A stretch of DNA of 64,000 nt. Source: Megaustenia siamemsis (Eukaryota; Mollusca; Gastropoda; Stylommatophora; Ariophantidae). A program made the position numbers and the translations under genes. A model generated the notes under the pieces. That model did not search any database, was not told the DNA's origin, and saw nothing but the letters and a program-made list of their open reading frames with translations. Below, in pieces: positions 9,991-20,814 of this stretch. Within the stretch, counting starts at the first letter, position 1. Each line of letters starts with the position of its first letter. The DNA lies in the NCBI GenBank assembly GCA_032433765.1, contig JAVIAB010000073.1, forward strand, positions 54,845,787-54,909,786. Direction: 5' to 3'.

Positions 9991-10969
9991 AAAAATAATA
10001 ACATTTCTTGGGGTGCTGCAAAATACATAGTCAACTAAGACTGATTGAAGCCTTTAATAGTGGTAAGAAACGCATTCAAAAAAATTACTATGAGCACATC
10101 AAAAACTGTTGTGATTGTTTTTGTCACAGTGTTAGTGGCAAACCTTTGTTATTGCTTCACTCTCTTCTAGAACGCCATTCTTCCTCGTTTAGCTGTTCGA
10201 GATATTCTCAACATTCTGATGTAAAACAACACATGTGTGACCTTAAACACTCTATCTTTCTTAAAAGTCAACTTGATTCCTTTATGAAATGTTTACCCTC
10301 ACAAGAATATAACAGAGAACTGTTAACAAGCTGATAGGGGTATTAGGACACGGAATGCAAGGATGTGATGTGTTTCATCATCTCAACTGACAATTCAAAT
10401 GTTTCTTCCATGTATTCTTGAATTGTTCTTACAATCCCTCTGGTGTCGAAGTAAAAACAATAGTCAAGTTCTCGTTGTGTTCTACTGTTGTGTGACGCCA
10501 TTGTAAACTTGCCATGACTCTATTTTAATCTGGGTCTGGTTCAGAATTCGCCCTCCTCCAATTCTATTCTATTCTATTCTATTCTATAATATTCTATTCA
10601 TGGAATCAGCTTCGCTGTTCTATGGAATCCATTATGTTCGCTCCTTTAACATAAACACTTGTATGATAATAATGCACAAGACATTCTCTTCAGATGATAT
10701 AATCATTTTATATGTTGTCTGTGTTTGTTGCTCAAAATGATTTCTTTCACGATTCTCTCTGGTATGTTCAAATTGCTAAAGGTGTCTTTTCTGTTTTTAT
10801 CTTCGTCGCTTTATCAAAACAACAACAACAATAATAAAATCACATTTCTGCAGCCCCTGAATATTTATCAATAGATACAGTCACTAATAAGCGTTTTCAT
10901 TTAACATTCTTCAATTTTAGTTTCGCAACAACACATTGTTTCAGCACACATGCCAGTTTTACTCAGAAA
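9991..10969. other. No recognised gene; unassigned 108-codon frame
   Basis: A plus-strand frame at 10008-10334 is open for 108 codons and is Cys/His/Ser-rich, but it shows no domain that I recognise. It may be chance or old element sequence. 10555-10600 is a short (ATTCT)n run. Confidence 0.4.
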
Positions 10970-11310
10970 TTCCATACAAGAATCTCTCTTATAATGCTAT
11001 ACAAGAATCTCTCATATAATGTCATACAAGAAGCTTTCATATAATGCTGTACAAGAAGCTCTCTTATAATGATGTACAAGAAGCTCTCTTATAATGATGT
11101 ACAAGAAGCTCTCTTATAATGATGTACAAGAAGCTCTCTTATAATGATGTACAAGAAGCTCTCTTATATTGATGTACAAGAAGCTCTCTTATAATGATGT
11201 ACAAGAAGCTCTCTTATAATGATGTACAAGAAGCTCTCTTATAATGCTGTACAAGAAGCTCTCTTATAATGCTGTACAAGAAGCTCTCTTATAATGCTAT
11301 ATAAAAAGCC
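10970..11310. repeat. 25-bp minisatellite, ~13 copies
   Basis: The unit is ACAAGAAGCTCTCTTATAAT plus GATGT. The central copies are nearly identical and the outer ones vary (GATGT against GCTGT or GCTAT, AAGCT against AATCT). This pattern is expected of an array that homogenises from the middle. Confidence 0.95.
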
Positions 11311-12011
11311 CCAATATAATAAGGGGGAGCGAAGGGTTCTCTGTTTTCTAGTGAATAAGTAATTAAATAAAAAAATTTCGAACTTAATTAAATAAACGAT
11401 ACTTTGCTTTTGGAATTTGTGATTGCAATATTTTAACTGAGTGGTTTCTTTTAATCGCAATTTAATTAATGTTATTATTGGGTTTTTTTTTTACATGTTT
11501 TTACTTTGTGATTCTAAAGATTTTTCTTTAGACACACCCCCCCCCCCCCAAAAAAAAAAAACCCAACTCTCCTTCTCACTAAATTGTCTTTATTATTTTT
11601 TTTCGAGCAAAGACATTTTATGTTATTTCTTCTTGTCCTTCGCCTTCATTGTGGTTCGTTAAACAAAAGATAGCGTGTATTACGATGTGCCGTAGATTAT
11701 TACTGTGTTTCAATATTTCCTTCTTTCTGATTGTAAATCCGACAGCGGTACGATATTTTGTGACCGTATTTGTATTCATGTTCTATCATAACTCATTTGG
11801 ACAATGAGCAGCACAGTTGAGGAAACAAGACGTGGAGCTGGTGTCGTATCTTAGTCAGTTGCGATTCGTCGCTCAACATTATCAACAGTCGACCACTAAT
11901 TTTTGCTTTGCAATTTGCTTATGCGCTGTGCCTGGTTTGGCGATAAAGTGAACGCGTGTCCAAACGCGGCTTGGCGCTCTCCAGCCGGCACAGTTTTAAA
12001 AATAATTGGTA
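11311..12011. other. No gene recognised
   Basis: Contains a C-run followed by an A-run at 11536-11562. The remainder has no recognisable coding or repeat content. Confidence 0.5.
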
Positions 12012-12087
12012 CTAGCTCAATGAGCTGATGAAGATATATAAAAGGGAAATGAGCTGATGGAGGTAAATAAAAGGGAAATGAGCTGAT
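12012..12087. repeat. 29-bp minisatellite, left part
   Basis: Two to three units of the type GAGCTGATG...TAAATAAAAGGGAAAT. The same unit resumes on the far side of the LINE-C fragment. Confidence 0.85.
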
Positions 12088-12640
12088 ATTCTTCTTCTTT
12101 CCTTCCTCATCTGCCTTTCAGCGTCGAGGGGAGATATAATTTGCGGTCTTTTGCTCTTCTGTTCGCCTCTGCTGCTGTTATGTTTCCTAGTGCTTCTAAT
12201 ATTCCATCGACCCATCTTTTTTGTGGTCGACTCTTGGGTCTGGTGTTCTCACAACGTTTGTTGAAGGCTCGTTGTGGTGTGTTTTGTTCTTTCTGCCTAA
12301 CCACGTGGCCAAACCATTCTATCTGTTGTTTCCTTATATATTCTATGGCGGGTGCTATTTCTAGCATTTTTCTCAGTTCTTCATTTCTGATCTTATCTCT
12401 CAGACTGTTTCCTGTCATTCGTCTAATACATTTAATCTCTGTATAGGTTATTTTTCTTATTGTTCTTGCATCTAGGGTCCAGGTCTGGCATTGGTAGCAC
12501 AAAGTTTGGATGAAGATTGTATTATATAGTGCTCGTTTTGCCTCCAGAGTTATTTCCTTGTTGGACAATAGTGGTGATAACTGTCCGATTATTTGACAAG
12601 CTTTCTTGCATCTTGATTCTATCTCTGCATACAAGAAGCA
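12088..12640 (-). mobile_element. LINE-C 3' end, inside a minisatellite
   Basis: The minus strand is open through the LINE-C C-terminal region: RCKKACQIIGQL, ITLEAKRALYNTIF, CQTWTLDARTIRKITY, IKCIRRMTGNSLRDKIRN, IEWFGHVVRQ and a basic RPKSRPQKRWVDGILEALG. It closes with LPSTLKGR and a TGA stop, followed by GGAAGGAAAGAAGAAGAA. Of the LINE-C copies here this is the best preserved. The upstream extension of the frame is only minisatellite. Minisatellite units touch both ends. Confidence 0.85.
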
Positions 12641-13020
12641 TACAAGAATGAGATGATGTAAATAAATAAATGGGAAATGAGCAGATGTAAATAAATAAAC
12701 GGGAAATGAGCTGATGTAAATAAATAAAAGAGAAATGAGCAGATGTAAATAAATAAAAGGGAAATGAGCTGATGTAAATAAATAAAAGGGAAATGAGCTG
12801 ATGTAAATAAATAAATGGGAAATGAGCAGATGTAAATAAATAAAAGGGAAATGAGCTGATGTAAATAAATAAAAGAGAAATGAGCTGATGTAAATAAATA
12901 AAAGGGAAATGAGCTGATGTAAATAAATAAAAGAGAAATGAGCTGATGTAAATAAATAAAAGGGAAATGAGCTGATGTAAATAAATAAAAGGGGAATGAG
13001 CTGATGAAGATAAATAAGAG
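12641..13020. repeat. 29-bp minisatellite, main array, ~13 copies
   Basis: The unit is GAGCTGATGTAAATAAATAA plus AAGGGAAAT. Variants have AGCAGATG for AGCTGATG and AGAGAAAT or TGGGAAAT for AGGGAAAT. The unit is free of stops in several minus-strand frames (FPFYLFTSAH-type repeats), which yields long frames with no coding meaning. A GAGAGA run follows at 13018-13035. Confidence 0.95.
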
Positions 13021-13039
13021 TGAGAGAGAGAGAGAGCAC

Positions 13040-15655
13040 CTTGCCTCCAATTGAAGTAACTTTGCACGGTGAAGTATAAGTATTCCCGCTCCTACGACAT
13101 TAAATCACGTCATGTGACATTTTTTATCTTTTATCCCCAGAGTTTAAAAAAAAAAAATTCTCACACAAAATAAAATACAAACACTTACCTGGATGGAAGA
13201 CGAATCAGCTGAGCATGTGAAGGGGCAGGTGAAAGAGGCGGCTTCACCAAACTGTCGAGCTTGTGGAGGAATGACTGCCGAGGGCTGGAACCAACGATTT
13301 CGAGCTGAAGCAAGGAGGCAGCCATAACAAACCTCTTAACGATGACAACAAATCAAAGTCGTTTATCAGAAATGCAGTATTTCTCGTCAATAAGATGACA
13401 CGCCTTCTGATCTCGTACAAGTCGACTACAAATTCTCACGAAGACTCATTTCTCGCGCCGACTAGAAAAGACTGAGGTGGACATGTATTTCGTAGAATAA
13501 ATAGAAAACTGCTACGATCACTGCAACATCTGATGCTGTCCATGGATGGACCACGTTCACGTTCTTGAAGGAAGCATATGAACTCACTTCTCTTGCCAAC
13601 TCAAATCTGAATGTATTATTTCGTAGAACAAATAAGAAATATTTAGGGAGAACCGCTGTAATTCTCCCCGATTTTGTCGTTTGATCTTATATAGGACGCA
13701 TACAATTCAGCGTACAATTTCATTCACAGCGAGTTCAAGAAGAGAATGTACTTTGAAGACAGAAATCATACTCCGGAAATTATTAGTAAATAAAATCCAA
13801 ATTGTGTTGAATGACGTCACATCCGTTTGCAGTTATAATTTATGTCTAGAATTAAATTGTATGCTGTAAGATCACTTTAAGAAACCACAAAAGTAAACGT
13901 TACTTACGAGGTGATATTTATGTGATCTAAATTACTATTAATATGCGTGTTATACTTTGCTTTTAGAAAGAACTAGCATAATTGTTAAGAGAACATCGTG
14001 CCATATTTTCACCTTTTACCTAACCAAAGATGATTAGAGACGGTGTAAGTTGTAAAATCTGGTTTAAATTACAAGTTTTTCGCTCTTGAGTATTCACTTT
14101 CTATTTAACCCCATATGGACGGAATGACGAGGTTTCCCAAATCTCTGACTGAAGCTAAGTAGATATCTATCTATGCCATTGTCTTAAACGTCTTTGTTTG
14201 TTGCCTTGTCAAACTGACGAAGGCCTGTGCCAGATATGTTCATAATTTTGTACTGCTTTCCTTTTATTTAGTAAAGACGCCGCTTGATATGATTGTGTTT
14301 TTATTTTTCAACCTCTCACTCTCTTCGCTCTCTCGTTCTCTACCGTCTACGCCCAATAAACAAAACTAAATTAACATCTACAAATCAGTTTTAAACAAAA
14401 TAATAATATGCACCAAAAAAATATTTACTAAACAAGGATTACATAAAATACAATGAATATTAATTTTCTTCCAAATTCAAATACGTCTGCAGAGGGCATT
14501 CATCCTTTAAAATGTTCATTTCCGGTGTTACCATTGGCATGATAATTACCACCAAACTATGTAAATAGTGCTATTGCTATATTTACTAATTTACATTTTC
14601 GCATGTCAAAGTAAATGTGGCTAGTGTGTATTTTCCAAATACTTTTAATTAAATAAAAAATATCTACAAATACTAAAATAAAAAGAGCTAAAGGGCCAAC
14701 GACAAACATACATTTTCTCACGTTTTCCCATCAATCCCCAATCCCTGTTCCCCCCCCCCCTGTAAAGAAGCAGATAGCTGTATACCCCCCTCCCGTCCTC
14801 AATTACCCCTCTCTACAGCGTTGGGGTTAAGAAGCAGAATTCCAATCATTGCTAGTTTGTTTGACTGTTTACTCTGTAGTCGGTGCAGTTATCTTTAAAA
14901 AAAAATTGGATTTGAGAAATTAAAATTATAGATATTAAAATAATAGCAACGAGGAAGAACAATAATACCCTCACACTAAAATACTATAAGACTCAACAAC
15001 TTATTTAAGCAATAAATACTTGTAGGTAAATCAATGACTAACTTTAAAGCGTCGGACACGAGCTGATCACACACAACACAATCGATGATTTACTTGGCTT
15101 CACATTCTTTCCTGGATCACAAAGGATTACAGTTTCGACCTGAGTGATGTGTGATCAATACCTCCCACCAAAGCCACTAAAATAAAGACTACCTGGCATG
15201 TATGTACTGAAAAATAACGTGGAAAAGTCGCACAGATTTTGGTGACATAAATGAATATGAATCGTGACCGCTTATACAGTCAAAGTGGTTTAAAACTTCA
15301 AATTCTACTACGAAGGTCATCCTGAAGTAACAGAGAAAAAGAATGAAGGCGCCCAGCAGAAGTATCTCTGAACTACAGATACAGCAAGGGAGTAGTTTGT
15401 CCTGTGTTTAAAAACGTGGCTGTCATTGGCTGCTATGTCGATCTGCGGTCGAGAACAGAAAGAATAGAAAGCCGCAGGAGAATATGGAGAAGAAGGGTAG
15501 AGTCCAGGGTTCTCTTTTGTGTGTATCATACAGCGTTAAATATACATTGTGATTGTTCCTGTATCTCACTGGTTACACACACTCCTGATTAGTTCTCTCA
15601 TTTGTACACATCCACCAAGGCTGATTCACTTCAGATTTCAGACTCCATTAGTGCT
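13040..15655. other. 2.6 kb with no gene recognised
   Basis: AT-rich. A C-run lies at 14751-14760 and short frames around 13681-13869 and 15317-15592 have no known motif. I cannot exclude single small host exons, but none stands out. Confidence 0.45.
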
Positions 15656-15658
15656 TCA

Positions 15659-15684
15659 TTCATCCTCTCTCTCTCCCTCTCACC

Positions 15685-15732
<48 letters not shown>

Positions 15733-15738
15733 ATATAT
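15659..15738. repeat. (CT)n / (CTAT)n microsatellite
   Basis: A CT-rich block passes into CTAT units and then TATATA. Confidence 0.9.
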
Positions 15739-15759
15739 GAATGTATAGCCTTTAATTTT

Positions 15760-16050
15760 TTCATCATCATCATGTACCATACCGGTTAGTGTAGGCGATC
15801 ATGTCCCTCCACAATCTTCTATCTACAGTGCATCGTATCAGTTCTGTTGATGACTGCTTTCCATGCCATGACACCAAGCTATCCTGTATTTTCTCTCTTT
15901 GTCGTCCGCGATCTCTCTTTCCTTTTATTTTGCCAGCTGTAACCAAGTATTCCAACTTTCCTATTCTCATGATGTGCCCGAAAAATGTTGATTGTTTCTT
16001 TCTGATGTTTTTAGGAGCCTTTTTGTGTTGGCCTCTTTGAGAACTTCCTC
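15760..16050 (-). mobile_element. LINE-A subfamily 2, 3' end
   Basis: The minus strand encodes RIGKLEYLVTAGKIKGKRDR, GRQREKIQDSLVSWHGKQSS and TELIRCTVDRRLWRDMIAY. A stop follows, overlapping a CATGATGATGATG tail. It differs steadily from other LINE-A copies (WHGKQS for WLGRRS, CTVDRRL for CRDRKL). The 47.2-kb copy shares these changes, so this is a distinct subfamily. The last 60 codons are open, and the upstream part is broken. Confidence 0.8.
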
Positions 16051-17175
16051 ATTTTTTTCATAGACGGTTGAAAAACAGGATGATGTCGATCTTCAATAAG
16101 AATTGCCAGACGATGTTTCGCCGAGTGATTTGTCTCATTTCTTGTTGCCATTATTTGCTTTGTCTGGGCTGTTTACTATGGACCTAGTGTTTTTGTGCAG
16201 TTGCCTCATCTTCGAAGAGTTCCGAAGGAAGCATACAGTCTAAAAATCCAGACGGAAGCTGAGCTACATGTGATGCCAGAAGTTTGAAAGAACACAACTA
16301 ACCAAAGACTATTTTAGGACTTCTCCCTGACGATTTTCTCTCTCGGTTTACGTCCTTAAGCTTAGAATCTTTAAAGTTATCCTAAAGGCAGAGGATTTCA
16401 ATCGATACATTCTCTAGTAAACGATAAATAACACATTTCACAACACTTTAAGTCAAGCATTGAAGTATTTGCCATATACACAGTGGTGCACATCACCATT
16501 CCCGCCAACTCGTTATGTGTATTCACAAAATTGCTCAAATTTCTTAAGACTATTTCATGTTCAATTTGCTCAAAATCTAAACACGGAAAACGCAACTTGT
16601 GGTATTTCAAAACATGTCCCCTAAAATACTGTTTTCATGAATAAGACACAATTATTTAATCAATAATTTATATTCTTGGAAATTGATTTTAATCACAAAT
16701 AACAATATTTTGAATTCATTTTTAATCTGAAGTAACAATACATCGAAATTATTTCAGCCAAAAGAAACACTATTTTGAAATAATTGTAATTTACAATCGC
16801 AAACACTATTTTGAAATAATTGTAATTTACAATCGCAAAAAGTATTTTGAATTAATTTTAATCTCAAGTTTTAAATCTGAAATATTGTAAATAAAAGCAT
16901 CAAGATTTCGAATTAATTCTAATCAATATTGAAAATATTTCAAATAAATGTTTATAAGTATTTATAAATAACTATTAAATATTCAATTTCACCAGAAGCT
17001 GCAGTATCCTTCAACAAATGTTATCTTAAATAGAAGTCATATTACATTCATTTGAATTATCAGAAATAGAAGTAAATTATCCTTCAACATTCTATAATAA
17101 AAAGAAATCACATTATTTTTCATCAAATTTACCACAAATTGAATCCACTTTTTGGTTTATCAATTTCCTCATAAT
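16051..17175. other. No gene; AT-rich with a 36-bp tandem repeat
   Basis: At 16765-16870 a unit AAACACTATTTTGAAATAAT plus TGTAATTTACAATCGC occurs twice exactly, then once in diverged form. Related short motifs (TTTTGAATTAATTTTAATC) recur nearby, so the surrounding 300 bases may be an old array. Confidence 0.6.
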
Positions 17176-17265
17176 CACCATCAAGTGCCATGCCTGCTGG
17201 CGTTGGTGATCATGTCTCTCCACAACTTTCTATCTCGACAGTTATTATTTATCATTTCTGTTGTT
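17176..17265 (-). mobile_element. LINE-A 3' terminal stub
   Basis: Matches only the last ~85 bases of LINE-A (GCTGGCGTTGGTGATCATGT, then CTCGACAGTTATT). It is a very short 5'-truncated insertion or remnant. Confidence 0.7.
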
Positions 17266-17375
17266 TCCTCCTAAATAAAACCCATATTATTTTTCATCCA
17301 TTTTATCAAAACACTGAATCCACATTCTTTATCGATTTTAAAATAAAGAGAACCCAGTTACACTCCTAGAATGTA

Positions 17376-17639
17376 TTCATTGATCATTGTTACTGTGCCC
17401 AGAAGCCACAATGCTATTAAGCCATTCTCGTGATAAATTAAACAACCTAATGTTATACCACGTGAAAACGTTTAAAATTTAATTTTGATCTTAAATAAAG
17501 GTCACTCGTGCATAATTAACGCAGTTATCTTTTACATATTCATTACTGCTAACAACTCCAGAAAGAAAGAAAATAAAACGGTTCTGTCAAGTCATGGGAA
17601 TCAAATCTGCCTAGCTGCCAACCACTTGACACCTACAAT
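17376..17639. repeat. Left copy of a 264-bp direct repeat flanking LINE-E
   Basis: Begins TTCATTGATCATTGTTACTG and ends TTGACACCTACAAT. It is identical to 19541-19805 except for one A in an A-run (4 A against 5). The LINE-E insertion fills the space between the two copies exactly, so this is best read as an extreme target-site duplication. Confidence 0.9.
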
Positions 17640-19540
17640 CTTCTTTTACCTTTTAGCTCCTGGTGGAGCATAGGTCTTCAACAAACACTTTCCAAGTCGT
17701 TCTGTTTTTTGCCATTCTTTTAAGATCATTCCATGTCTTCCCCATCATCTTCATCTCTGCTTCTATCTGTCTTCTCCAAGAATTCCTTGGTCTTCCTCTT
17801 TGTCTTTTCCCCTGGGGATTCCAAAAAAGGGCCTGTTGTGTAATACTCTCAGTTGGCTTCCGTAGTGTGTGTCCTATCCCTCGCCATCGTCTTCGCTGTA
17901 TCTCTTTATCCACTGGTATTTGACCGGTACATTTCCATAATTCCACGTTAGTGACTTTGTCCTGCCATTTCCATCCCTTTATTCTGCGCAAGCATCCATT
18001 AATGAAAGTCTGTACTTTCGTGATTGTCAATTTTGTCATTCTCCATGTTTCACAGCCATATAATAGGACCGACTTAACATTTGAGTTGAAAATTTTTATT
18101 TTTGTATTTAGCCTAATTTCTTTTGATTTCCATATGTTTCCCAGTGCAATGAAAGCTCTTCTTGCTTTTGATATCCTTATTTTGGTATCATTTTCTGTTC
18201 CTCCCTCTTTATCTATATTACTGCCCAGATATATATAAGATTGTACGTCTAGTAGAGGTATTTCTCCTAGTTTTATATGGTTATTGCCAACTGCATTAAT
18301 TCTCATAATGTTGGTCTTATCTCTATTAATCTTTAGTCCTAGCTGTTGTGATCTCTCATCTAATATACTAATTTTATCCTGCATCTGTTGATGGCTGTGT
18401 GATAGGAGAGCTATGTCATCAGCAAAGTCTAAATCATCAAGTTGTTTGGTCAGTGACCATTGGATCCCATTTCTGTTGTTTTGAGTTATTTTCATAATCC
18501 AATCTATGGCCAGTAGAAAGAGAAATGGAGACAGGAGGCATCCTTGCCTTACTCCTGTTCTTATTTCAAATGATTCTGTAAGCTGTCCTTCATGCACCAC
18601 ACTACATTTTGTTCCTTCATACATTGTTTTTATCAGGTTAATAAACTTTATGGGGATTCCGTAATGACTCAGCAACTTCCAAAGCATTCTTCTGTCTAAA
18701 CTATCAAATGCCTTTTCGTAATCTATGAATCCAATATATAGTGGGGATTTTAGTTCTAAACTTTGTTCAACTATTATACGTAGGGTAGTTATTTGATCAG
18801 CACATGATCTGTTCTTCCTAAAACCTGCTTGTTCATCTCTCAAGTGTTTCTCTATAGCCTCTTTTAGTCTCTCCAGAATGATTCTGCCTAATATTTTTCC
18901 TGGCACTGATAGTAGCATAATTCCCCTATAATTTGTGCACTCCTGTAAACTTCCTTTCTTTGGTAGTTTGATCATATAACCTTCTCTCCACTCTTTAGGT
19001 ATTTCTTCCCTCTCCCAAATTTTATCCAATAGATCCTGTAACATCTTGGTAGAGGTGTTAATATCTGCTTTGATGGCTTCCGAAGGAATTTCATCTGGTC
19101 CTGTGGCTTTACCATTTTTTAATAGTTTGATGGCTTTCATTATTTCTTCTTTGCTTCGTTTTCCGCAGTTAACGTATAACTCTTCTTCTGCTGGTAGTAT
19201 ATCTGGAGGATTATTTGAGCCGGGTCTGTTCAAAAGTTCTTCAAAGTGTTCTTTCCATCTCTCCATTTGTTCCCTTATATTACTAAGCAGATTTCCTTTC
19301 TTGTCTTTGATAAAGGCGTTGATCTGTTTGTATTTTCCACCTAATTGCTTTGTGCTGTTGTACAGTTCTTTCATATTCCCTTTATTTGCTGCTTCTTCTG
19401 CCTCTTTAGCTAGTTCATCTATATATTTCCTCTTATCCCTTTTAATGCATCTTCTCACTTCTTTGTTCACCTCTGTGTAAGCTTCCTGTGTCTTGGCTTT
19501 ATTACTTCTTGTTTTGCTTTTATTTATGTCTGCTTTCTTG
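17640..19540 (-). mobile_element. LINE-E insertion, 5'-truncated, RTE-like
   Basis: The inserted DNA runs from the last base of one 264-bp repeat to the first base of the other. Its 3' end is at the left: the stop TAA of the reverse-transcriptase frame is followed by only AAGGTAAAAGAAG before the repeat. Such a very short 3' end is typical of RTE-type LINEs. The 5' end falls in the linker before the reverse transcriptase, so the endonuclease half is missing. The near-identity of the flanks and the unbroken frame indicate a young insertion. Confidence 0.85.
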
Positions 19541-19545
19541 TTCAT
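17653..19545 (-). CDS. LINE-E reverse transcriptase, N-terminally truncated (630 aa)
   Basis: A reverse transcriptase of a non-LTR retrotransposon, which would copy the element's RNA at a nicked target. Visible in order: a basic, coiled linker (1-130); NGKATGPDEIPSE (144-156); YRGIMLLS (206-213); DEQAGFRKNRSC (237-248), FIDYEKAFD (273-281) with the first catalytic Asp; RTGVRQGCLLSP (329-340); and DFADDIALL (373-381) with the catalytic Asp pair. After the polymerase come a YLGS motif, LLYGCETW and a basic GKRQRGRPRNSW near 590. There is no RNase H domain. Full-length relatives carry an apurinic-type endonuclease upstream. Here it is absent, and the initiating ATG lies in the flanking repeat, so the start is fortuitous. 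The polymerase looks intact, but without the endonuclease and promoter the copy is probably not autonomous. Assignment to the RTE clade is an inference from the short 3' end and motif style. Confidence 0.88.
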   Translation of the reverse strand: MNKKADINKSKTRSNKAKTQEAYTEVNKEVRRCIKRDKRKYIDELAKEAEEAANKGNMKELYNSTKQLGGKYKQINAFIKDKKGNLLSNIREQMERWKEHFEELLNRPGSNNPPDILPAEEELYVNCGKRSKEEIMKAIKLLKNGKATGPDEIPSEAIKADINTSTKMLQDLLDKIWEREEIPKEWREGYMIKLPKKGSLQECTNYRGIMLLSVPGKILGRIILERLKEAIEKHLRDEQAGFRKNRSCADQITTLRIIVEQSLELKSPLYIGFIDYEKAFDSLDRRMLWKLLSHYGIPIKFINLIKTMYEGTKCSVVHEGQLTESFEIRTGVRQGCLLSPFLFLLAIDWIMKITQNNRNGIQWSLTKQLDDLDFADDIALLSHSHQQMQDKISILDERSQQLGLKINRDKTNIMRINAVGNNHIKLGEIPLLDVQSYIYLGSNIDKEGGTENDTKIRISKARRAFIALGNIWKSKEIRLNTKIKIFNSNVKSVLLYGCETWRMTKLTITKVQTFINGCLRRIKGWKWQDKVTNVELWKCTGQIPVDKEIQRRRWRGIGHTLRKPTESITQQALFWNPQGKRQRGRPRNSWRRQIEAEMKMMGKTWNDLKRMAKNRTTWKVFVEDLCSTRS

Positions 19546-19805
19546 TGATCATTGTTACTGTGCCCAGAAGCCACAATGCTATTAAGCCATTCTCGTGATA
19601 AATTAAACAACCTAATGTTATACCACGTGAAAAACGTTTAAAATTTAATTTTGATCTTAAATAAAGGTCACTCGTGCATAATTAACGCAGTTATCTTTTA
19701 CATATTCATTACTGCTAACAACTCCAGAAAGAAAGAAAATAAAACGGTTCTGTCAAGTCATGGGAATCAAATCTGCCTAGCTGCCAACCACTTGACACCT
19801 ACAAT
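19541..19805. repeat. Right copy of the 264-bp direct repeat flanking LINE-E
   Basis: Pairs with 17376-17639. The sequence beyond (GGCTGATGG...) differs from that beyond the left copy, so the duplication ends sharply at both insertion junctions. Confidence 0.9.
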
Positions 19806-20344
19806 GGCTGATGGTTATGTTTCAGGGCACGAAGCAGGTCTAGAACCAGACTGATGGACAACAGCATTGAAATCCAGTAACGATAAGTGGTAACAGTGAC
19901 TGGTGCGATATGCTTGGTTTTAGGTGGAGGGAATTGTAGCACTGCAGAACACTTCACACTATATTTACATGAGTTATGATGACATAGTTTAGTTTAGTAG
20001 ACATATCTTCTTCAATGCACGACGGACAACGCCATTGTGCTTAGAATTTCCTCTCCCCCCCCCCACCTCTCTTTACAGCACGTTCCCTAGCACAACCACA
20101 CAATAACGAAAACACTAAAGATCGCTTCAGCCCAAATGTATGAATGCCATAACACCGACGAAAACCTTCACATCGTGTGGATTTAGTCGCCTCTAACAAC
20201 ATGCCTGGCAAATGGCACTAGCTTTATTCTTTTATTCCCTGTTAGCGGTCAAAGTCACGGTAGCCAAATGGGCGATGATGAGATAGGATGATAAGAGAAA
20301 AGATAAATTGACAAGAGATGACAGCAGGAGAATTATGATATTTA
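19806..20344. other. No gene; SINE-4-like snippet
   Basis: 20174-20215 on the minus strand contains GCCAGGCATGTTGTTAGAGG plus CGACTAAA. It resembles the GGCATGTCGTAAGAGGCGAC motif of the SINE-4 copy at 36.5 kb. A C-run lies at 20056-20066. Confidence 0.4.
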
Positions 20345-20814
20345 TAATTAAACTTGATATTGGATTCTTAAATTACGAACAGGCATTTGATAGTTTAGAC
20401 AGAGGGATGCTTTGGAAGGTGATAAGTCATTATGGAATCCCCACAAAGTTTATTAAACTGATAAGAGCAATGTATGAAGGAATAAAATGTAGTGTGGTGC
20501 ATGAATGGCAGCGTACAGAAGTATTTGAAATAAGAACAGGAGTAAGGCAGGGATGCTTTCTATCTCCATTTCTCTTTCTACTGGCCATAGATTTGATTAT
20601 GGAAATAACTCTAAACAACAGAAACGGAATCCAGTGATCACTTATGCAAGTTGATGATTTAGACTTTGCTGATGATAAAGCTCTCCTATCGCGCAACGAT
20701 CAACAGATGCAAGATAAAATTAGTATACTTGATGAGAGATCACAACAGCTAGAACGGCTTGGAAAGTGTTTGTTGAAGACCTATGCTCCACAGAGAGCTG
20801 AAAGGTAGAACAGA
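20345..20814 (+). mobile_element. LINE-E copy with internal deletion
   Basis: The plus strand encodes NYEQAFDSLDRGMLWKVISH, IRTGVRQGCFLSPFLF, a stop, then DDLDFADDKALLS and ILDERSQQL. It then jumps directly to the last codons of the family (a WK.FVEDLCS-like stretch) and the end CACAGAGAGCTGAAAGGTAG. About 600 bases of the family sequence are missing at the jump. A stop codon near 20637 also breaks it. It is a dead copy that shares the same 3' terminus as the 17.6-kb and 42.4-kb copies. Confidence 0.85.

Noticed and set aside
10008..10334. A 108-codon Cys/His-containing protein gene
   Set aside because: No recognisable domain, splice context or family. Spacing of Cys and His does not fit a zinc-finger pattern.
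11960..11985. A 15-bp match (CTTGGCGCTCTCCAG) to 37.03 kb
   Set aside because: A match of this length between two places in 64 kb is expected by chance, and the similarity does not extend.
12107..13067. Minus-strand frames rich in FPFYLFTSAH repeats
   Set aside because: Translations of the 29-bp minisatellite. Only the LINE-C part of the longest frame (12107-12640) has meaning.
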